A program made the position numbers and the translations under genes. From contig JBOEFW010000017.1 in NCBI GenBank assembly GCA_050633105.1, forward strand, positions 1 to 64,000: a DNA stretch of 64,000 bases, written 5' to 3'. This DNA comes from Aureispira sp050633105. GTDB taxonomy: Bacteria; Bacteroidota; Bacteroidia; Chitinophagales; Saprospiraceae. Positions 7,747-17,137 of the stretch are shown here, one piece after another. Position 1 is the first letter of the stretch. Every line of letters starts with the position of its first letter. A model generated the notes under the pieces. It did no database searches. It had not been told where the DNA came from and saw nothing but the letters and a program-made list of their open reading frames with translations.

Positions 7747-10035
7747 TTAAAATCCTTCATAGGTATCTTCACTAATGCGGCCATCTGGTTTTGTATCTGT
7801 TTTTAAGCCCTCTTCCTCATTCCAACCTCTGAATCCCTCTCCAACCCGTTCTCCATCAGCGTACTTGATAACAAAAGCATATTGAAAGTTAGAGTTATTA
7901 AGAACAAACGATAAGGCATTTAAAGCATCGGACTTACGTTTGTATCCTTGGATATTGTTGATGTACTCTTCCTTGTTAATCACTAAAATGCGTTGCAGGC
8001 CACCTTCAATTTCTTCTGTTGTTAATCGACCAATCTCTTTGAGCTCTTCATATTTATAGGGCTTAAAATTACGAACAGCAGAAACTTGAATTTTGTAGAC
8101 AACATTGTCAGGAGCAATAGCACTGGGGGCATAAGGGCCAGGTACTTCTGGATAATCTTCTTGAGGATTATCTGGAGCAATGATAGGAGCATGATAAGGT
8201 TGTGGTTGACCATTCTCATCATAATATAAACGGCGTTGATCTCCCAACCCTGCAATGGCATCCAATTCATAAAAGATTTTTAAAGTATCTCCTTCATAGG
8301 CAATACCTGTTGTTGGGTCGATAGGATCTAGAGGTAGTTGGTACGCTCTAGCATTGCTGTTGTATTGAGAAGGCATGAGATAATGGCGAATCAATTGCGG
8401 GTCAACATTAGGTGTTGTCTCCACCATTTGGCGTGCTTCTAAGGCAATTGTAATACGTTCTTCTTTAGAGACTGTGCCTGTTTTAAATTCATAGCTATAG
8501 GGTTCATAATCTACCTTATTAATCAATAAAAAGTAGCGCCCATTGGGAGATAAATCGTGTAAGTGTAACTCGCCTTTAGTAAGTAGCCTTTCTTCAATTA
8601 ATTCTTCGGTACCATCTTGCGTTCGCTGAAAGAGCTGTATATTAACGGCTTCTAACGCTGTTTTTTCTGGATCATTGGCTTCATGAATGGTCACCAACCA
8701 GTCTAGTTCAATAGACTCAATCCCAAAGTAAAAAATATCATCATCGGTAGTGTTTGTGCGTTCAGGAGCAAAGGGACGATTGGAGACTAAATAACCACCA
8801 CCATGTGCTTCACTGATGGTATAATAAAGATCATCTGCGGAAGAATTGATAGGGAAACCCATATTTTGAGCGACTTCCCATTGTAATTTTTCTCCTTTAG
8901 ATTTGAAAATATCTAAGCCTCCAGCACTAACACGACCATTAGAACTAAAGTAGAGTGTTCCCGTTGCTCGGTTATAGAAAGGGCTGATTTCATCGCCTGT
9001 ACTATTAATATTTCTTCCTAGATTTTTGGGTAAAGTAAAACTTTTAATAGCCCCATTTTTAGGGCGTGTAGTATACCACAAATCTAGGCCTCCACGTCCA
9101 CCAGAGCGATTGGAGGAAAAATACAAGACTTCTTGATCGCCTAAGTCAACAACCAGAGGGTGGGTCGTATTTGCGGCATCAGGATTGATGTAGTCAGGAA
9201 GCATAATCGGATCAGACCATTGACCACGGCCTAAATCTTCCATCAAATAAATAGCACATTGAGGTTTGCCTTCTTCAATATCACATTGCGTAAAATAGAA
9301 GCGCTTGCCATCGGGAGTAAAGGTGCCATTGCCAAAGTGGGTGCGCTCCATTTTATCCAGAAAAATACTTGGAATTTGTGGACGAATCCAATCATCGCCT
9401 TGTTTGACGGTTCTATAAATCCCAGCGACGCCAGAAACGGTAGAAGAAAAATACAACACATCGTTGGCAAAAGGGATGGGAGCAAATTCTACTTTTGCAC
9501 TATTGATCTTAGTGCTTAAATGATCAATCCTAATGGCAGGATTGGTATAGTTACGAGCTTTGAGCGCATAATTACAACCTTTGATTTCATTTTCAATAAT
9601 CAATCGATATTCCTCTTTATCTGCTCCTTGATAACGCAACAAGAATTCATTAAAGGCATCTTTTGCCGCTTGAGCTTGCCCAAGTTGTTTGAGTGCTAAC
9701 GCATATTTATAACCAGGCTTGTCATATTTTGGCTGTTCAATTTCCCCTTTGAGTGGCTCAAAGGCGGCAGCGGCACTTTTATAATCTCGAAATTCTAAGA
9801 AACAAACCCCAGCTTTGTATAAATACTCTAGTTTATCAGGTTTCTCCTCATGAATACCTTGATATAGTAAAGCTGCCTGTTTTAAATCGCCACTACGTTC
9901 CAAGGCAGCAGCCATCTTAGCTCGTTTGCGCCAGGAGGCTTGGCGACTTTTCTGTGCTACACAGGAAGAAAAGATCCCTAAAAAGAGTATTACTATTAAT
10001 GGGATAACTAACGATGTATTATTGTTATTATTCAT
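7747..10035 (-). CDS. PorE-like lipoprotein: TPR, beta-propeller, SPOR-like domain
   Basis: The 762-residue outer-membrane lipoprotein has a signal ending FSSC with Cys25. TPR-like helices (about 35-160) lead into a PD40/WD40-like propeller (about 170-430: EFAPIPFANDVLYFSS, VLYFSSNRSGGRGGLDLW, LYFSSNGRVSAGGLDIF), then a carboxypeptidase-regulatory-like beta domain (about 440-530). The C-terminal part (about 650-735) begins YKIQVSAVRNF, ends YAFVIKYADGERVG and resembles SPOR. Known PorE has the same first three parts but ends in OmpA_C; here a SPOR-like domain stands in its place. Both bind peptidoglycan, so a role tethering an outer-membrane machine to the wall is inferred. It is a paralogue of the adjacent gene. 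Confidence 0.75.
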   Translation of the reverse strand: MNNNNNTSLVIPLIVILFLGIFSSCVAQKSRQASWRKRAKMAAALERSGDLKQAALLYQGIHEEKPDKLEYLYKAGVCFLEFRDYKSAAAAFEPLKGEIEQPKYDKPGYKYALALKQLGQAQAAKDAFNEFLLRYQGADKEEYRLIIENEIKGCNYALKARNYTNPAIRIDHLSTKINSAKVEFAPIPFANDVLYFSSTVSGVAGIYRTVKQGDDWIRPQIPSIFLDKMERTHFGNGTFTPDGKRFYFTQCDIEEGKPQCAIYLMEDLGRGQWSDPIMLPDYINPDAANTTHPLVVDLGDQEVLYFSSNRSGGRGGLDLWYTTRPKNGAIKSFTLPKNLGRNINSTGDEISPFYNRATGTLYFSSNGRVSAGGLDIFKSKGEKLQWEVAQNMGFPINSSADDLYYTISEAHGGGYLVSNRPFAPERTNTTDDDIFYFGIESIELDWLVTIHEANDPEKTALEAVNIQLFQRTQDGTEELIEERLLTKGELHLHDLSPNGRYFLLINKVDYEPYSYEFKTGTVSKEERITIALEARQMVETTPNVDPQLIRHYLMPSQYNSNARAYQLPLDPIDPTTGIAYEGDTLKIFYELDAIAGLGDQRRLYYDENGQPQPYHAPIIAPDNPQEDYPEVPGPYAPSAIAPDNVVYKIQVSAVRNFKPYKYEELKEIGRLTTEEIEGGLQRILVINKEEYINNIQGYKRKSDALNALSFVLNNSNFQYAFVIKYADGERVGEGFRGWNEEEGLKTDTKPDGRISEDTYEGF

Positions 10036-10454
10036 ACGGAAAAATGTAAAAACCTGTTAACCCGCATAGTGGCAGGCAAACAGGTTTTCTTGAAGCGTTA
10101 AAATAAAAGCAATCATTGGGGTGAGTAATAATTGCTCTTGATAAATACAAAGATAAGAGAATTCAGTTATAGCAAGAAAATACGGGACTATTCTTCCTAC
10201 AAATTAGGAACACGGGTTATAAATCAACTCTAAACGTATATTTTGGACTAGTTGTAGGAGCATAAAATAGAATTTTATGAATAGGATAGTGAAACTGGTA
10301 TATTAAGGCATCGAGTTCTATGCCTTTGTTTTGTTGTAAGAAAGGCAATAAAAAAGGTTAAACTGTTGCTGAAAATTCCTTGTATAGGAACTTCTCTGCA
10401 ACAGCTTAACCTTTCTATAAAAGAGCTAACTAGTAGCTGTTCTTTTTTTAGAAA
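10036..10454. other. Intergenic region between the two PorE-like paralogues
   Basis: The region holds the terminator of the upstream paralogue (10346-10412). A weaker dyad lies at about 10050-10095 (AAACCTGTT ... AAACAGGTTT), close to the downstream gene's start. No gene is seen. Confidence 0.6.
10346..10413 (-). terminator. Terminator of the second PorE-like gene
   Basis: GGTTAAACTGTTGC (from 10356) pairs with GCAACAGCTTAACC (ending 10412), with an inner GGAA/TTCC pair. An A-run at 10349-10355 becomes a U-tract on the minus strand. It follows the stop at 10455 by about 40 bases. Confidence 0.8.
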
Positions 10455-12719
10455 TTAAAACCCATCGTACTCATCATTCGCCGATTCGCCTTCTTCTAGC
10501 TCCTCTTCCTCTTCATCCCAACCTCTAAATCCATCTCCAACACGTTCTCCATTAACAACCTTAATAACAAAAGCGTTTTCAAAACGAGTATTGTTCATAA
10601 CAAAAGACAACGTATTTAAGGCCTCTCCTTTGGATTTAAAACCATCTAGTCCATCATCGGTAGGGGAATCGGGAACAACCATAACTCGACGAATGCCACC
10701 ATCAATGTTCTCAAACATTAATTTACCCACCTCTTCCAATGGCTCGTATTTGTAACCTTTGTAACGACGAACAGCCGCTACTTGGATGACATAAACGGTT
10801 CCTTCTGGAGCAACATCATCTTGTGGATAAAATTGCTCTACTGGTGTTTCGTCTATAGCAGGATCTGGATCAGGAGTAGTTTCTATAGGCTCACTGTTAT
10901 CAACAAGGGCTCCCATATAGGGCAATAACTCCCCGTCTACTCCATCATAATACAGTTGACCTGTCTCTGATAAATCAGCTACGTCCTGCTTGATCTCTTC
11001 ATAAATTTCTAAATAAGGACCTACATATTCGTCCCCTGTGATCGGATCAAATGGTTCTGAAGGTAAGGTGTAAGGATTGTCTCTAGAATCATATTCAGGA
11101 GGAACAATTTTATTTCTAACTGCATCCCAATCAACATCAACGATATCAGGCTGTGGTACTTCTAAGGCTATGTTTTTGACAACATCTTCTGAATGTGTGA
11201 AATTCCCTGTATTCACATCAAAGCTTGCTACATTGTAGCCTTCTTTGGTGATTTCTACAGTATAGATTTTCTTAGGAGCTAATTTGAAGCGATATTCTCC
11301 TGTAGAGGAAATTCGTTCTTCTACCAATTCGTCTTCATTAAATAGCTTGATATTAACTTCTTCCAAATTTCCATCATCAGGATAATTTGCATCGGTAATA
11401 TCACCACTAATGGTTACTACAATTTTATCTTCTCCAAAGTAGAAAATATCATCATCAGTTGTAGCCGTTTTGTTAGGAGCCAATAGACGGTTGGATACAA
11501 AATAGCCACCACCATGTGCTTCGCTAACAACATAATATAAATCATCTGCTGCAGAGTTGGTTGGAAATCCTAAGTTTTGGGCTACTTCCCATTGTAATTT
11601 AGAACCTTTGGATTTAAAAATATCTAAACCTCCAGCACTAACTCTTCCATTAGAACTAAAGTACAAGAGCCCTTCGGCTTTATCATAATGAGGTGTAATT
11701 TCATCGCCTGGGGTGTTAATATTTCTACCAAGATTCTTAGGCAAGGTGAAGTTGTTGCCTGCACTTCCTACCGTACGAGTCGTAAACCAGATGTCTAAAC
11801 CTCCACGGCCACCTTCTCGATTAGAAACAAAGTATAAAATCTCTTTGTCGTCAATCGTAACCACACAAGGATGGGTGGTATTAGAACCTTCTTCGTTGAT
11901 ATAATTGGGAAGTAAGACTGGTTGTGACCATTCTTCGTCAGAAATTTTGGTCATTACATATAAGGCACAAGAAGGATTGCCATTAGGCAAGTCGCATTGT
12001 GTAAAATAAAAACGCTCACTGTCTTCTGTAAACGTACCATTGCCAAAATGAGGACGTTCCATCTTGTTTTCAAAAATAGTAGGTACCTGTGGACGAGACC
12101 AGTTCTCTCCATTTTTCTTGCTGTGATAAACCTTGGCCACCCCAGAGAAAGAAGAAGAAAAATAAAGAACATCTGTCCCAAAAGGAATGGGAGCAAATTC
12201 TGTCTTATTGGTATTAATTTTAGCGTCTAATAATTCTATCTTAACGGAGGGATTCTCGTGATCTTCTTTAGCAATAGCAAATTCACAACCTTTCATTTCA
12301 TTCTCACAACTCTCTTTTAAGAGTTTGTAATCTTCTTTTTCGGTAGAATAGCTTTTAACAAAAGAGCTAAACGCTGCTTTTGCTTTTTCGGGATTCCCAG
12401 ACTGCTTGAGGGAGAGCGCATACTTATAACCAGGCTTATCAAAAGCATCATTCTTGTCTTTGACGGGTTCTAAGGCTTTGATGGCATTGGCATAATCGCG
12501 TAGCAAATAGTAACAATTACCTGCTTTATAAATGTATTCAGGTTTATCGCTTTTTTCGGCATACACCCCTTCATAATAAACGGCTGCTTGATAATAATCA
12601 CCTGCCTTTTCATACTCTTGCGCCATTTTTAGGCGCTTTTTCCAAGGGAGAGTCTTTTGAGCTTGTGCCATTCCCACAAAGAGAATAGACAAAAAGAGAA
12701 TGGTGTATAACTTTCTCAT
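10455..12719 (-). CDS. PorE-like periplasmic protein: TPR, beta-propeller, SPOR-like domain
   Basis: This paralogue of the preceding gene has the same domain order: TPR-like repeats, propeller blades with IPFGTDVLYFSS and NGRVSAGGLDIF, a beta-sandwich insert starting near VVTISGDITDA, and a SPOR-like C-terminus with VYVIQVAAVRRY and NAFVIKVVNGERVG. The start chosen is the ATG at 12719, because MRKLYTILFLSILFVGMAQAQ is then a clean signal peptide; the ATG at 12752 would add eleven residues before it. There is no lipobox, so this copy should be soluble in the periplasm while its paralogue is lipid-anchored. The C-terminus is acidic (EEEEELEEGES). The two may be subunits of one envelope complex; this is inference. 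Confidence 0.75.
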   Translation of the reverse strand: MRKLYTILFLSILFVGMAQAQKTLPWKKRLKMAQEYEKAGDYYQAAVYYEGVYAEKSDKPEYIYKAGNCYYLLRDYANAIKALEPVKDKNDAFDKPGYKYALSLKQSGNPEKAKAAFSSFVKSYSTEKEDYKLLKESCENEMKGCEFAIAKEDHENPSVKIELLDAKINTNKTEFAPIPFGTDVLYFSSSFSGVAKVYHSKKNGENWSRPQVPTIFENKMERPHFGNGTFTEDSERFYFTQCDLPNGNPSCALYVMTKISDEEWSQPVLLPNYINEEGSNTTHPCVVTIDDKEILYFVSNREGGRGGLDIWFTTRTVGSAGNNFTLPKNLGRNINTPGDEITPHYDKAEGLLYFSSNGRVSAGGLDIFKSKGSKLQWEVAQNLGFPTNSAADDLYYVVSEAHGGGYFVSNRLLAPNKTATTDDDIFYFGEDKIVVTISGDITDANYPDDGNLEEVNIKLFNEDELVEERISSTGEYRFKLAPKKIYTVEITKEGYNVASFDVNTGNFTHSEDVVKNIALEVPQPDIVDVDWDAVRNKIVPPEYDSRDNPYTLPSEPFDPITGDEYVGPYLEIYEEIKQDVADLSETGQLYYDGVDGELLPYMGALVDNSEPIETTPDPDPAIDETPVEQFYPQDDVAPEGTVYVIQVAAVRRYKGYKYEPLEEVGKLMFENIDGGIRRVMVVPDSPTDDGLDGFKSKGEALNTLSFVMNNTRFENAFVIKVVNGERVGDGFRGWDEEEEELEEGESANDEYDGF

Positions 12720-13449
12720 GCTGTAATTGATATTTTTGATGTTGAGAAACAAGAGAAACCTAGGCAGTTCTATATTAATTTAATGGAACAATATGAAACG
12801 GCTTCTAGTGGCAACTCTAATAAAGAGGGTGACAGTGCTTGATGCTAAGCATTGGATTTTTCCAATAGAGACCTCAAAAGTAAGGCTTATTTATCGGATT
12901 TTTCCAAGGAATGATTTGCAATTGTTAAGCGTGAAGATAAAAATAAACGCTAACAGCTACAAAACAAGCCTCTCTCTAAGTCCCTGAACAAGAATAATAG
13001 ACAGAGTTTGGCAACAGCCCCCAATTTTTTTTTAAGTTTGTACCAACTATTCAAACGGCGAATACTTAGTCTTTATTATTGAAGTTTTTTAAAAAAGAAC
13101 TATTGTTGGCATTCCAAACGGATGGTCAGCTCAAGGAATAGTCTTTTAGTTCTAATTAAGGTAAGAGAACCAGAGGTAGACTTTTGTATAAAAAGGCCCT
13201 CTATCTCTTGTAGTAAAATCGAATTCATAGCGCTGCTATGGGGCGAACTTTACAACTATGTTGACTTGCACAAGATGATAAGGGCAGTTAATGAAGTAGA
13301 GCAAAAAGATTGTTCATTTACAGTAATTTTTTCATTAAAAACTTCACCTATAAGTTAGTGGTTTTTCTTATTGTAAGCACAGTTTGTGCCAAAAAACTAT
13401 TTCACTTAGATTTAAGTCGCTAAATGTACTATTAATCAATGAATTATCA
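12720..13449. other. Long intergenic region before rmlA
   Basis: About 730 bases without a supported gene. Two short plus-strand open frames in it (near 12793 and 13122) have no domain, signal peptide or convincing ribosome-binding site and are not called. A promoter-like pair precedes rmlA. Confidence 0.6.
13383..13414 (+). promoter_or_regulatory. Candidate rmlA promoter
   Basis: TTTG at 13383-13386 and TAGATTTA at 13407-13414 are separated by 20 bases. The downstream box departs from TAnnTTTG only in the last base. It lies 36 bases before the rmlA ATG. Confidence 0.5.
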
Positions 13450-14328
13450 ATGAAAGGAATCATTCTAGCAGGGGGCTTAGGAACACGCTTGCACCCTTTA
13501 ACCCTAGCAGTCAGTAAGCAACTGATGCCTGTTTACGACAAACCTATGATTTATTATCCTTTATCCACACTGATGTCAGCGGGGATTCAAGATATTTTAA
13601 TTATTTCCACCCCCTACGATTTACCTAATTTTGAAAAACTCTTAGGAGACGGTTCTCAAATAGGTTGTAACATTCAATATCAAGCACAAGAGGTGCCGAA
13701 TGGTCTAGCCCAAGCATTTGTGTTGGGAGAGGAGTTTATAGGAGAGGATAGTGTTTGCCTCATTTTGGGAGATAATATTTTTTATGGAAGCAACCTCAAT
13801 CAATTGCTGAAAGAAAGCACCAATCCTGATGGAGGAATTGTTTTTGCTTATCGAGTGGCGGATCCTGAACGATATGGAGTGGTTGCTTTTGATGAGAATA
13901 ACATGGCTTATTCTATTGAAGAAAAACCTGCTGAACCCAAATCAGACTATGCCATTCCAGGGCTTTATTTCTATGATAACTCTGTTATAGAAGTGGCTAA
14001 GAACTTGGAACCAAGTGCTCGTGGAGAATATGAAATTACCGATGTCAATAAACATTACTTAGAACAAGGTAAATTAAAAGTAATGCCATTGAGTAGGGGA
14101 GTGGCTTGGTTGGATACAGGAACCCATACTTCCTTGATGCAGGCAGGACAATTTATTGAAGTTATTGAAGAACGTCAAGGCCTGAAAGTCGGTTGTATTG
14201 AAGAGGTCGCTTACCGTCAAGGATTCATTAACAGTGATCAATTGAAAAAAGCAGGGGAAAAATACAAGAAAAGCGGCTATGGTCAATACTTGTTTAAAGT
14301 GTTAGAATGGCGCGATGATTTGGGATAA
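13450..14328 (+). CDS. rmlA: Glucose-1-phosphate thymidylyltransferase
   Basis: RmlA makes dTDP-glucose from glucose-1-phosphate and dTTP, the first step to dTDP-L-rhamnose and related sugars. The ATG at 13450 is chosen because MKGIILAGGLGTRLHPLT, with the nucleotidyltransferase signature, then starts the protein; it gives 292 residues, the usual length. Other motifs are KQLMPVYDKPMIYYPLS, LGDNIFYG (metal-binding aspartate), EEKPAEPKSDYAIPGLYFYD and GEYEITDVN. The gene is not in an rmlBCD operon here, so the other steps must be encoded elsewhere. The glycosyltransferase at 26 kb could use a derived sugar, but no direct link is visible. Confidence 0.95.
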   Translation: MKGIILAGGLGTRLHPLTLAVSKQLMPVYDKPMIYYPLSTLMSAGIQDILIISTPYDLPNFEKLLGDGSQIGCNIQYQAQEVPNGLAQAFVLGEEFIGEDSVCLILGDNIFYGSNLNQLLKESTNPDGGIVFAYRVADPERYGVVAFDENNMAYSIEEKPAEPKSDYAIPGLYFYDNSVIEVAKNLEPSARGEYEITDVNKHYLEQGKLKVMPLSRGVAWLDTGTHTSLMQAGQFIEVIEERQGLKVGCIEEVAYRQGFINSDQLKKAGEKYKKSGYGQYLFKVLEWRDDLG

Positions 14329-14804
14329 AGGCCCTTTTTAGAATATTTTCTTGGATTGCCTTATTCGCAATTTCAAAAAAAAAATTAATAGCTATCAATA
14401 TTTTTTATTTTTAAGAAATTGATAGACAGTCGTTTTGAGTGAGGGTTTGCTGAAAGGCTCTCTCGCTCAAAACCAAATTTTACAGCGTCGTAGATTTGTT
14501 GTGCCAATTCTTATTTTATAAAGTAAAAAAATACTAATTTAGGCGAACAAAGCTGTACAACTATTGTTAAATTGCAAGACAGCTTACCCCCCTCTTGCAA
14601 CACCCCTTCTAAAGCGTGTTTTTGACACTACTGTAAGCTTATTATCAGGCACACACAGGAGCAGCTCCAACTGCTTATAACACTAGCAGCTCCAAGGCTA
14701 CTTGTCCCATGTAACATTGGGAGGCTTGAACCATAGCATTAGCAATCATTAAAAAACGACAGTATTTCTGTCCACAGTCAACTTATAGGCAAAAAAATAA
14801 TTAA
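14329..14804. other. Intergenic region between rmlA and citrate synthase
   Basis: A dyad at 14432-14473 (annotated separately) lies about 100 bases past rmlA. An 11-base direct repeat AGCAGCTCCAA occurs twice near 14662 and 14687, before the citrate synthase gene. No gene is seen. Confidence 0.5.
14432..14473. terminator. Possible hairpin downstream of rmlA
   Basis: GTTTTGAGTGAG (14432-14443) pairs with CTCGCTCAAAAC (14462-14473) with one G-U pair and an 18-base loop. There is no strong T-run after it, so terminator function is uncertain. Confidence 0.4.
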
Positions 14805-16139
14805 ATGGATATCTTAAAACAGAAATTTCAGGAAAAGGCATATGCCTTATTCAAATCCAATAAAGAACTTCTTAAGGAGCATGGCGACTTAACGATTGAT
14901 AAAATAAAGGTCAGCCAAGTATTTGGTGGTATGCGTGGCATGAAAAGCATGATCTGGGAAACATCGGAGTTGGATGCTTATGAAGGCATTCGCTTTAGAG
15001 GGTACTCTATTCGCCAATTGCGTCAGGCTTTGCCCAAGGCAGAAGGAGGAAAAGAGCCACTACCAGAAGGTTTGTTTTGGTTGATGTTGATTGGAGACAT
15101 TCCAACAGACCGTGAGGTAAAATGGCTAACCGAGGAGTGGAAAAAACGTAGCAATGTACCAGAACATACGTTCAAAATGTTGGACGCTTTGCCTGTTGAT
15201 ACCCACCCAATGACTCAATTTAGCTCTGCTATCTTGTCCATGCAAACAGAAAGTATTTTTGCTAAGCGTTATGGCGAAGGCATCAGCAAATCTGATTACT
15301 GGGATGCGTATTACGAAGATACAATGAACTTAGTCGCTTCTCTACCTCGTGTAGCGGCGTACATTTATCGTCGTACCTACCACAATGGTGAGCACATTGC
15401 TCCTAACAATGATCTAGATTGGGGCGCTAACTTTGCACACATGTTGGGCGTTAGTGATGATCCTGATTTCATGAGTTTGATGCGTTTGTATTTGACTATT
15501 CATGCTGACCACGAAGGTGGAAATGCTTCTGCTCACACGACACACTTAGTTGGATCGACTTTGAGTGATCCTTACTATTCTTTGTCTGGTGGTATGAACG
15601 CTTTGGCAGGACCATTACATGGTTTGGCAAATCAAGAGGTAATCAAGTGGATCCTAAACATGACAAAAGATCTAGGAACACAAACACCTTCTACCGATCA
15701 GATTACTGACTACATCAACAAAACATTAGCAGAAGGAAAAGTAATTCCAGGTTATGGTCACGCTGTATTGCGTCAGCCAGATCCACGTTACATGGCTCAA
15801 CGCGTTTTTGCAGAGGATTACATCAATGATGATCCTATTGTGAAAATTGTATGGAAATTATTTGACATCGTTCCACCATTGTTGCAAGATATGGGGAAGG
15901 TGAAAAACCCTTGGCCGAATGTAGATGCACACTCTGGTGCTTTATTGATGCACTATGGTTTGAAAGACTTTAGCTTCTACACCGTATTGTTCGGTGTTTC
16001 TCGTGCCATGGGAGTTTTGGCTTCTGGTGTATGGTCTCGTGCTTTAGGAATGCCTTTGGAGCGTCCTAAGTCGTTAACATCTAGTGCTATGCGTACTTTG
16101 ATTGAAAATCAAATGACAGGTTCTAAAGAAAACAAGTAG
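14805..16139 (+). CDS. gltA: Citrate synthase, mitochondrial-like type I
   Basis: The enzyme condenses oxaloacetate and acetyl-CoA to citrate at the head of the TCA cycle. It has 444 residues. The active-site residues are His272 (AGPLHGLANQEV), His319 (GYGHAVLR) and Asp374 (NPWPNVDAHSG), nearly at the same positions as pig citrate synthase His274, His320 and Asp375. Long stretches such as LMRLYLTIHADHEGGN, VSRAMGVLASGVWSRALG and PLERPKS match the mitochondrial enzyme far better than the hexameric E. coli GltA. The longer N-terminus (FRGYSI, LPEGLFWLMLIGDIP) is also of that type. No mitochondrial-style targeting peptide is present. It is a single gene with a double hairpin after the stop. Confidence 0.95.
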   Translation: MDILKQKFQEKAYALFKSNKELLKEHGDLTIDKIKVSQVFGGMRGMKSMIWETSELDAYEGIRFRGYSIRQLRQALPKAEGGKEPLPEGLFWLMLIGDIPTDREVKWLTEEWKKRSNVPEHTFKMLDALPVDTHPMTQFSSAILSMQTESIFAKRYGEGISKSDYWDAYYEDTMNLVASLPRVAAYIYRRTYHNGEHIAPNNDLDWGANFAHMLGVSDDPDFMSLMRLYLTIHADHEGGNASAHTTHLVGSTLSDPYYSLSGGMNALAGPLHGLANQEVIKWILNMTKDLGTQTPSTDQITDYINKTLAEGKVIPGYGHAVLRQPDPRYMAQRVFAEDYINDDPIVKIVWKLFDIVPPLLQDMGKVKNPWPNVDAHSGALLMHYGLKDFSFYTVLFGVSRAMGVLASGVWSRALGMPLERPKSLTSSAMRTLIENQMTGSKENK

Positions 16140-16156
16140 TTTTCATAGAAAATATA

Positions 16157-16223
16157 AATAGAGTGCTACGGCACTCTATTACAAACAGCCGCTTCGAAAA
16201 TTTTCGGAGGGGCTGTTTTTTTA
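16157..16223 (+). terminator. Tandem hairpin terminator after citrate synthase
   Basis: The first stem is AATAGAGTGC-TACG-GCACTCTATT (16157-16180). The second is AAACAGCC ... GGCTGTTT with an inner CGAAAATTTTCG (16184-16218), followed by a T-run. The second is the likely intrinsic terminator. Confidence 0.85.
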
Positions 16224-16252
16224 TTCTCAAAAGGAATAATAAGAACAAAAAT

Positions 16253-17101
16253 CTATTCTACTGGAGGAGGAGGGAGTGGTGTAGGATAAATGGTATTGTT
16301 GTAAAAATTTCTATCCATAATAGAGTCCGACTCTAAAAATGTCTTTTGATATAATCCTTCCAATTCGTGAAATAATAACCGCAAGGCTATCGGTTCTTTA
16401 TACTGCCCAAGGGCACTGCTTTTATATGTTTCATTGGTTGTTGTTAAAACTAAAGCACAGGTTCTGTCATGTATCCAAGGAGCAATATAAGACTCCTGCA
16501 AATCATCTAAATCAAGTTGATGAATTTTTTGCAAAACATCTTCTAGTTTCTTTTTAGAAAGTTGCCCAGAGTAGAAACCTTTTTTAGTGGTATGGCGTAC
16601 CCCATGAAAAGTCAATTGCCCAGAACTATCTAACTCAATGTATTGCATAGGGCATTTGCCGTGACAAGGGCCACTTTGGAATACTAAAGACTGCAATTCA
16701 ACCTCATTTTGGGGTGTTAATTTTTTAAGCCTAAACGTATCAGATTGATGGCCATTAATAGTAGAAAGTACAAGGCTATCTTCTTGCAAGTGCAAAATTT
16801 GAAAAGAATCTTTAACAGTGCTTTCTTGATGATAAGGAAGTCTTTCTAGGATAAGCGTATCTTCTTTTAGTGCAAAATCATGATAGGTTTGAGACAGGTA
16901 GAAATAAGTACATTGTTGTCCCTGAAAAGAAAAATAGGGACCAGTAGAGCTCGTAGAAAATATGGAGATAGGATCAGTAGAATTGATTGCCACGTTCATT
17001 CCCCAATCGCCTTGAAGTTGCCTAGTGTAAAGGGACGTAGTAGGAAGTGGAGAGCAGGAGTATAAGGATAGTAAACCAACGTAAAAAAGCACTTTGTTCA
17101 T
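16253..17101 (-). CDS. DUF6438-type lipoprotein
   Basis: The start at 17101 gives MNKVLFYVGLLSLYSC, with lipobox Cys16; the ATG at 17113 only adds four residues. The C-terminal half (from about residue 135) contains VFQSGPCHGKCPMQYIELDSSGQLTFHG...GFYSGQL, the pattern of DUF6438 proteins: a GPCxGxCP motif followed by a beta hairpin. The N-terminal half is a lipocalin-like beta stretch (LQGDWGMN). The tail is proline-rich (PTPLPPPP). Its biochemical role is unknown. Confidence 0.7.
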   Translation of the reverse strand: MNKVLFYVGLLSLYSCSPLPTTSLYTRQLQGDWGMNVAINSTDPISIFSTSSTGPYFSFQGQQCTYFYLSQTYHDFALKEDTLILERLPYHQESTVKDSFQILHLQEDSLVLSTINGHQSDTFRLKKLTPQNEVELQSLVFQSGPCHGKCPMQYIELDSSGQLTFHGVRHTTKKGFYSGQLSKKKLEDVLQKIHQLDLDDLQESYIAPWIHDRTCALVLTTTNETYKSSALGQYKEPIALRLLFHELEGLYQKTFLESDSIMDRNFYNNTIYPTPLPPPPVE

Positions 17102-17137
17102 AATAGGAAGCAATTAGAGGAAGAAAAAATAAAGCGA

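Noticed and set aside
12793..12987. 64-codon plus-strand frame before rmlA
   Set aside because: Low-complexity basic translation with no ribosome-binding site or domain; probably chance.
13122..13358. 78-codon plus-strand frame before rmlA
   Set aside because: No signal, domain or conserved pattern; the promoter-like pair for rmlA lies after it.
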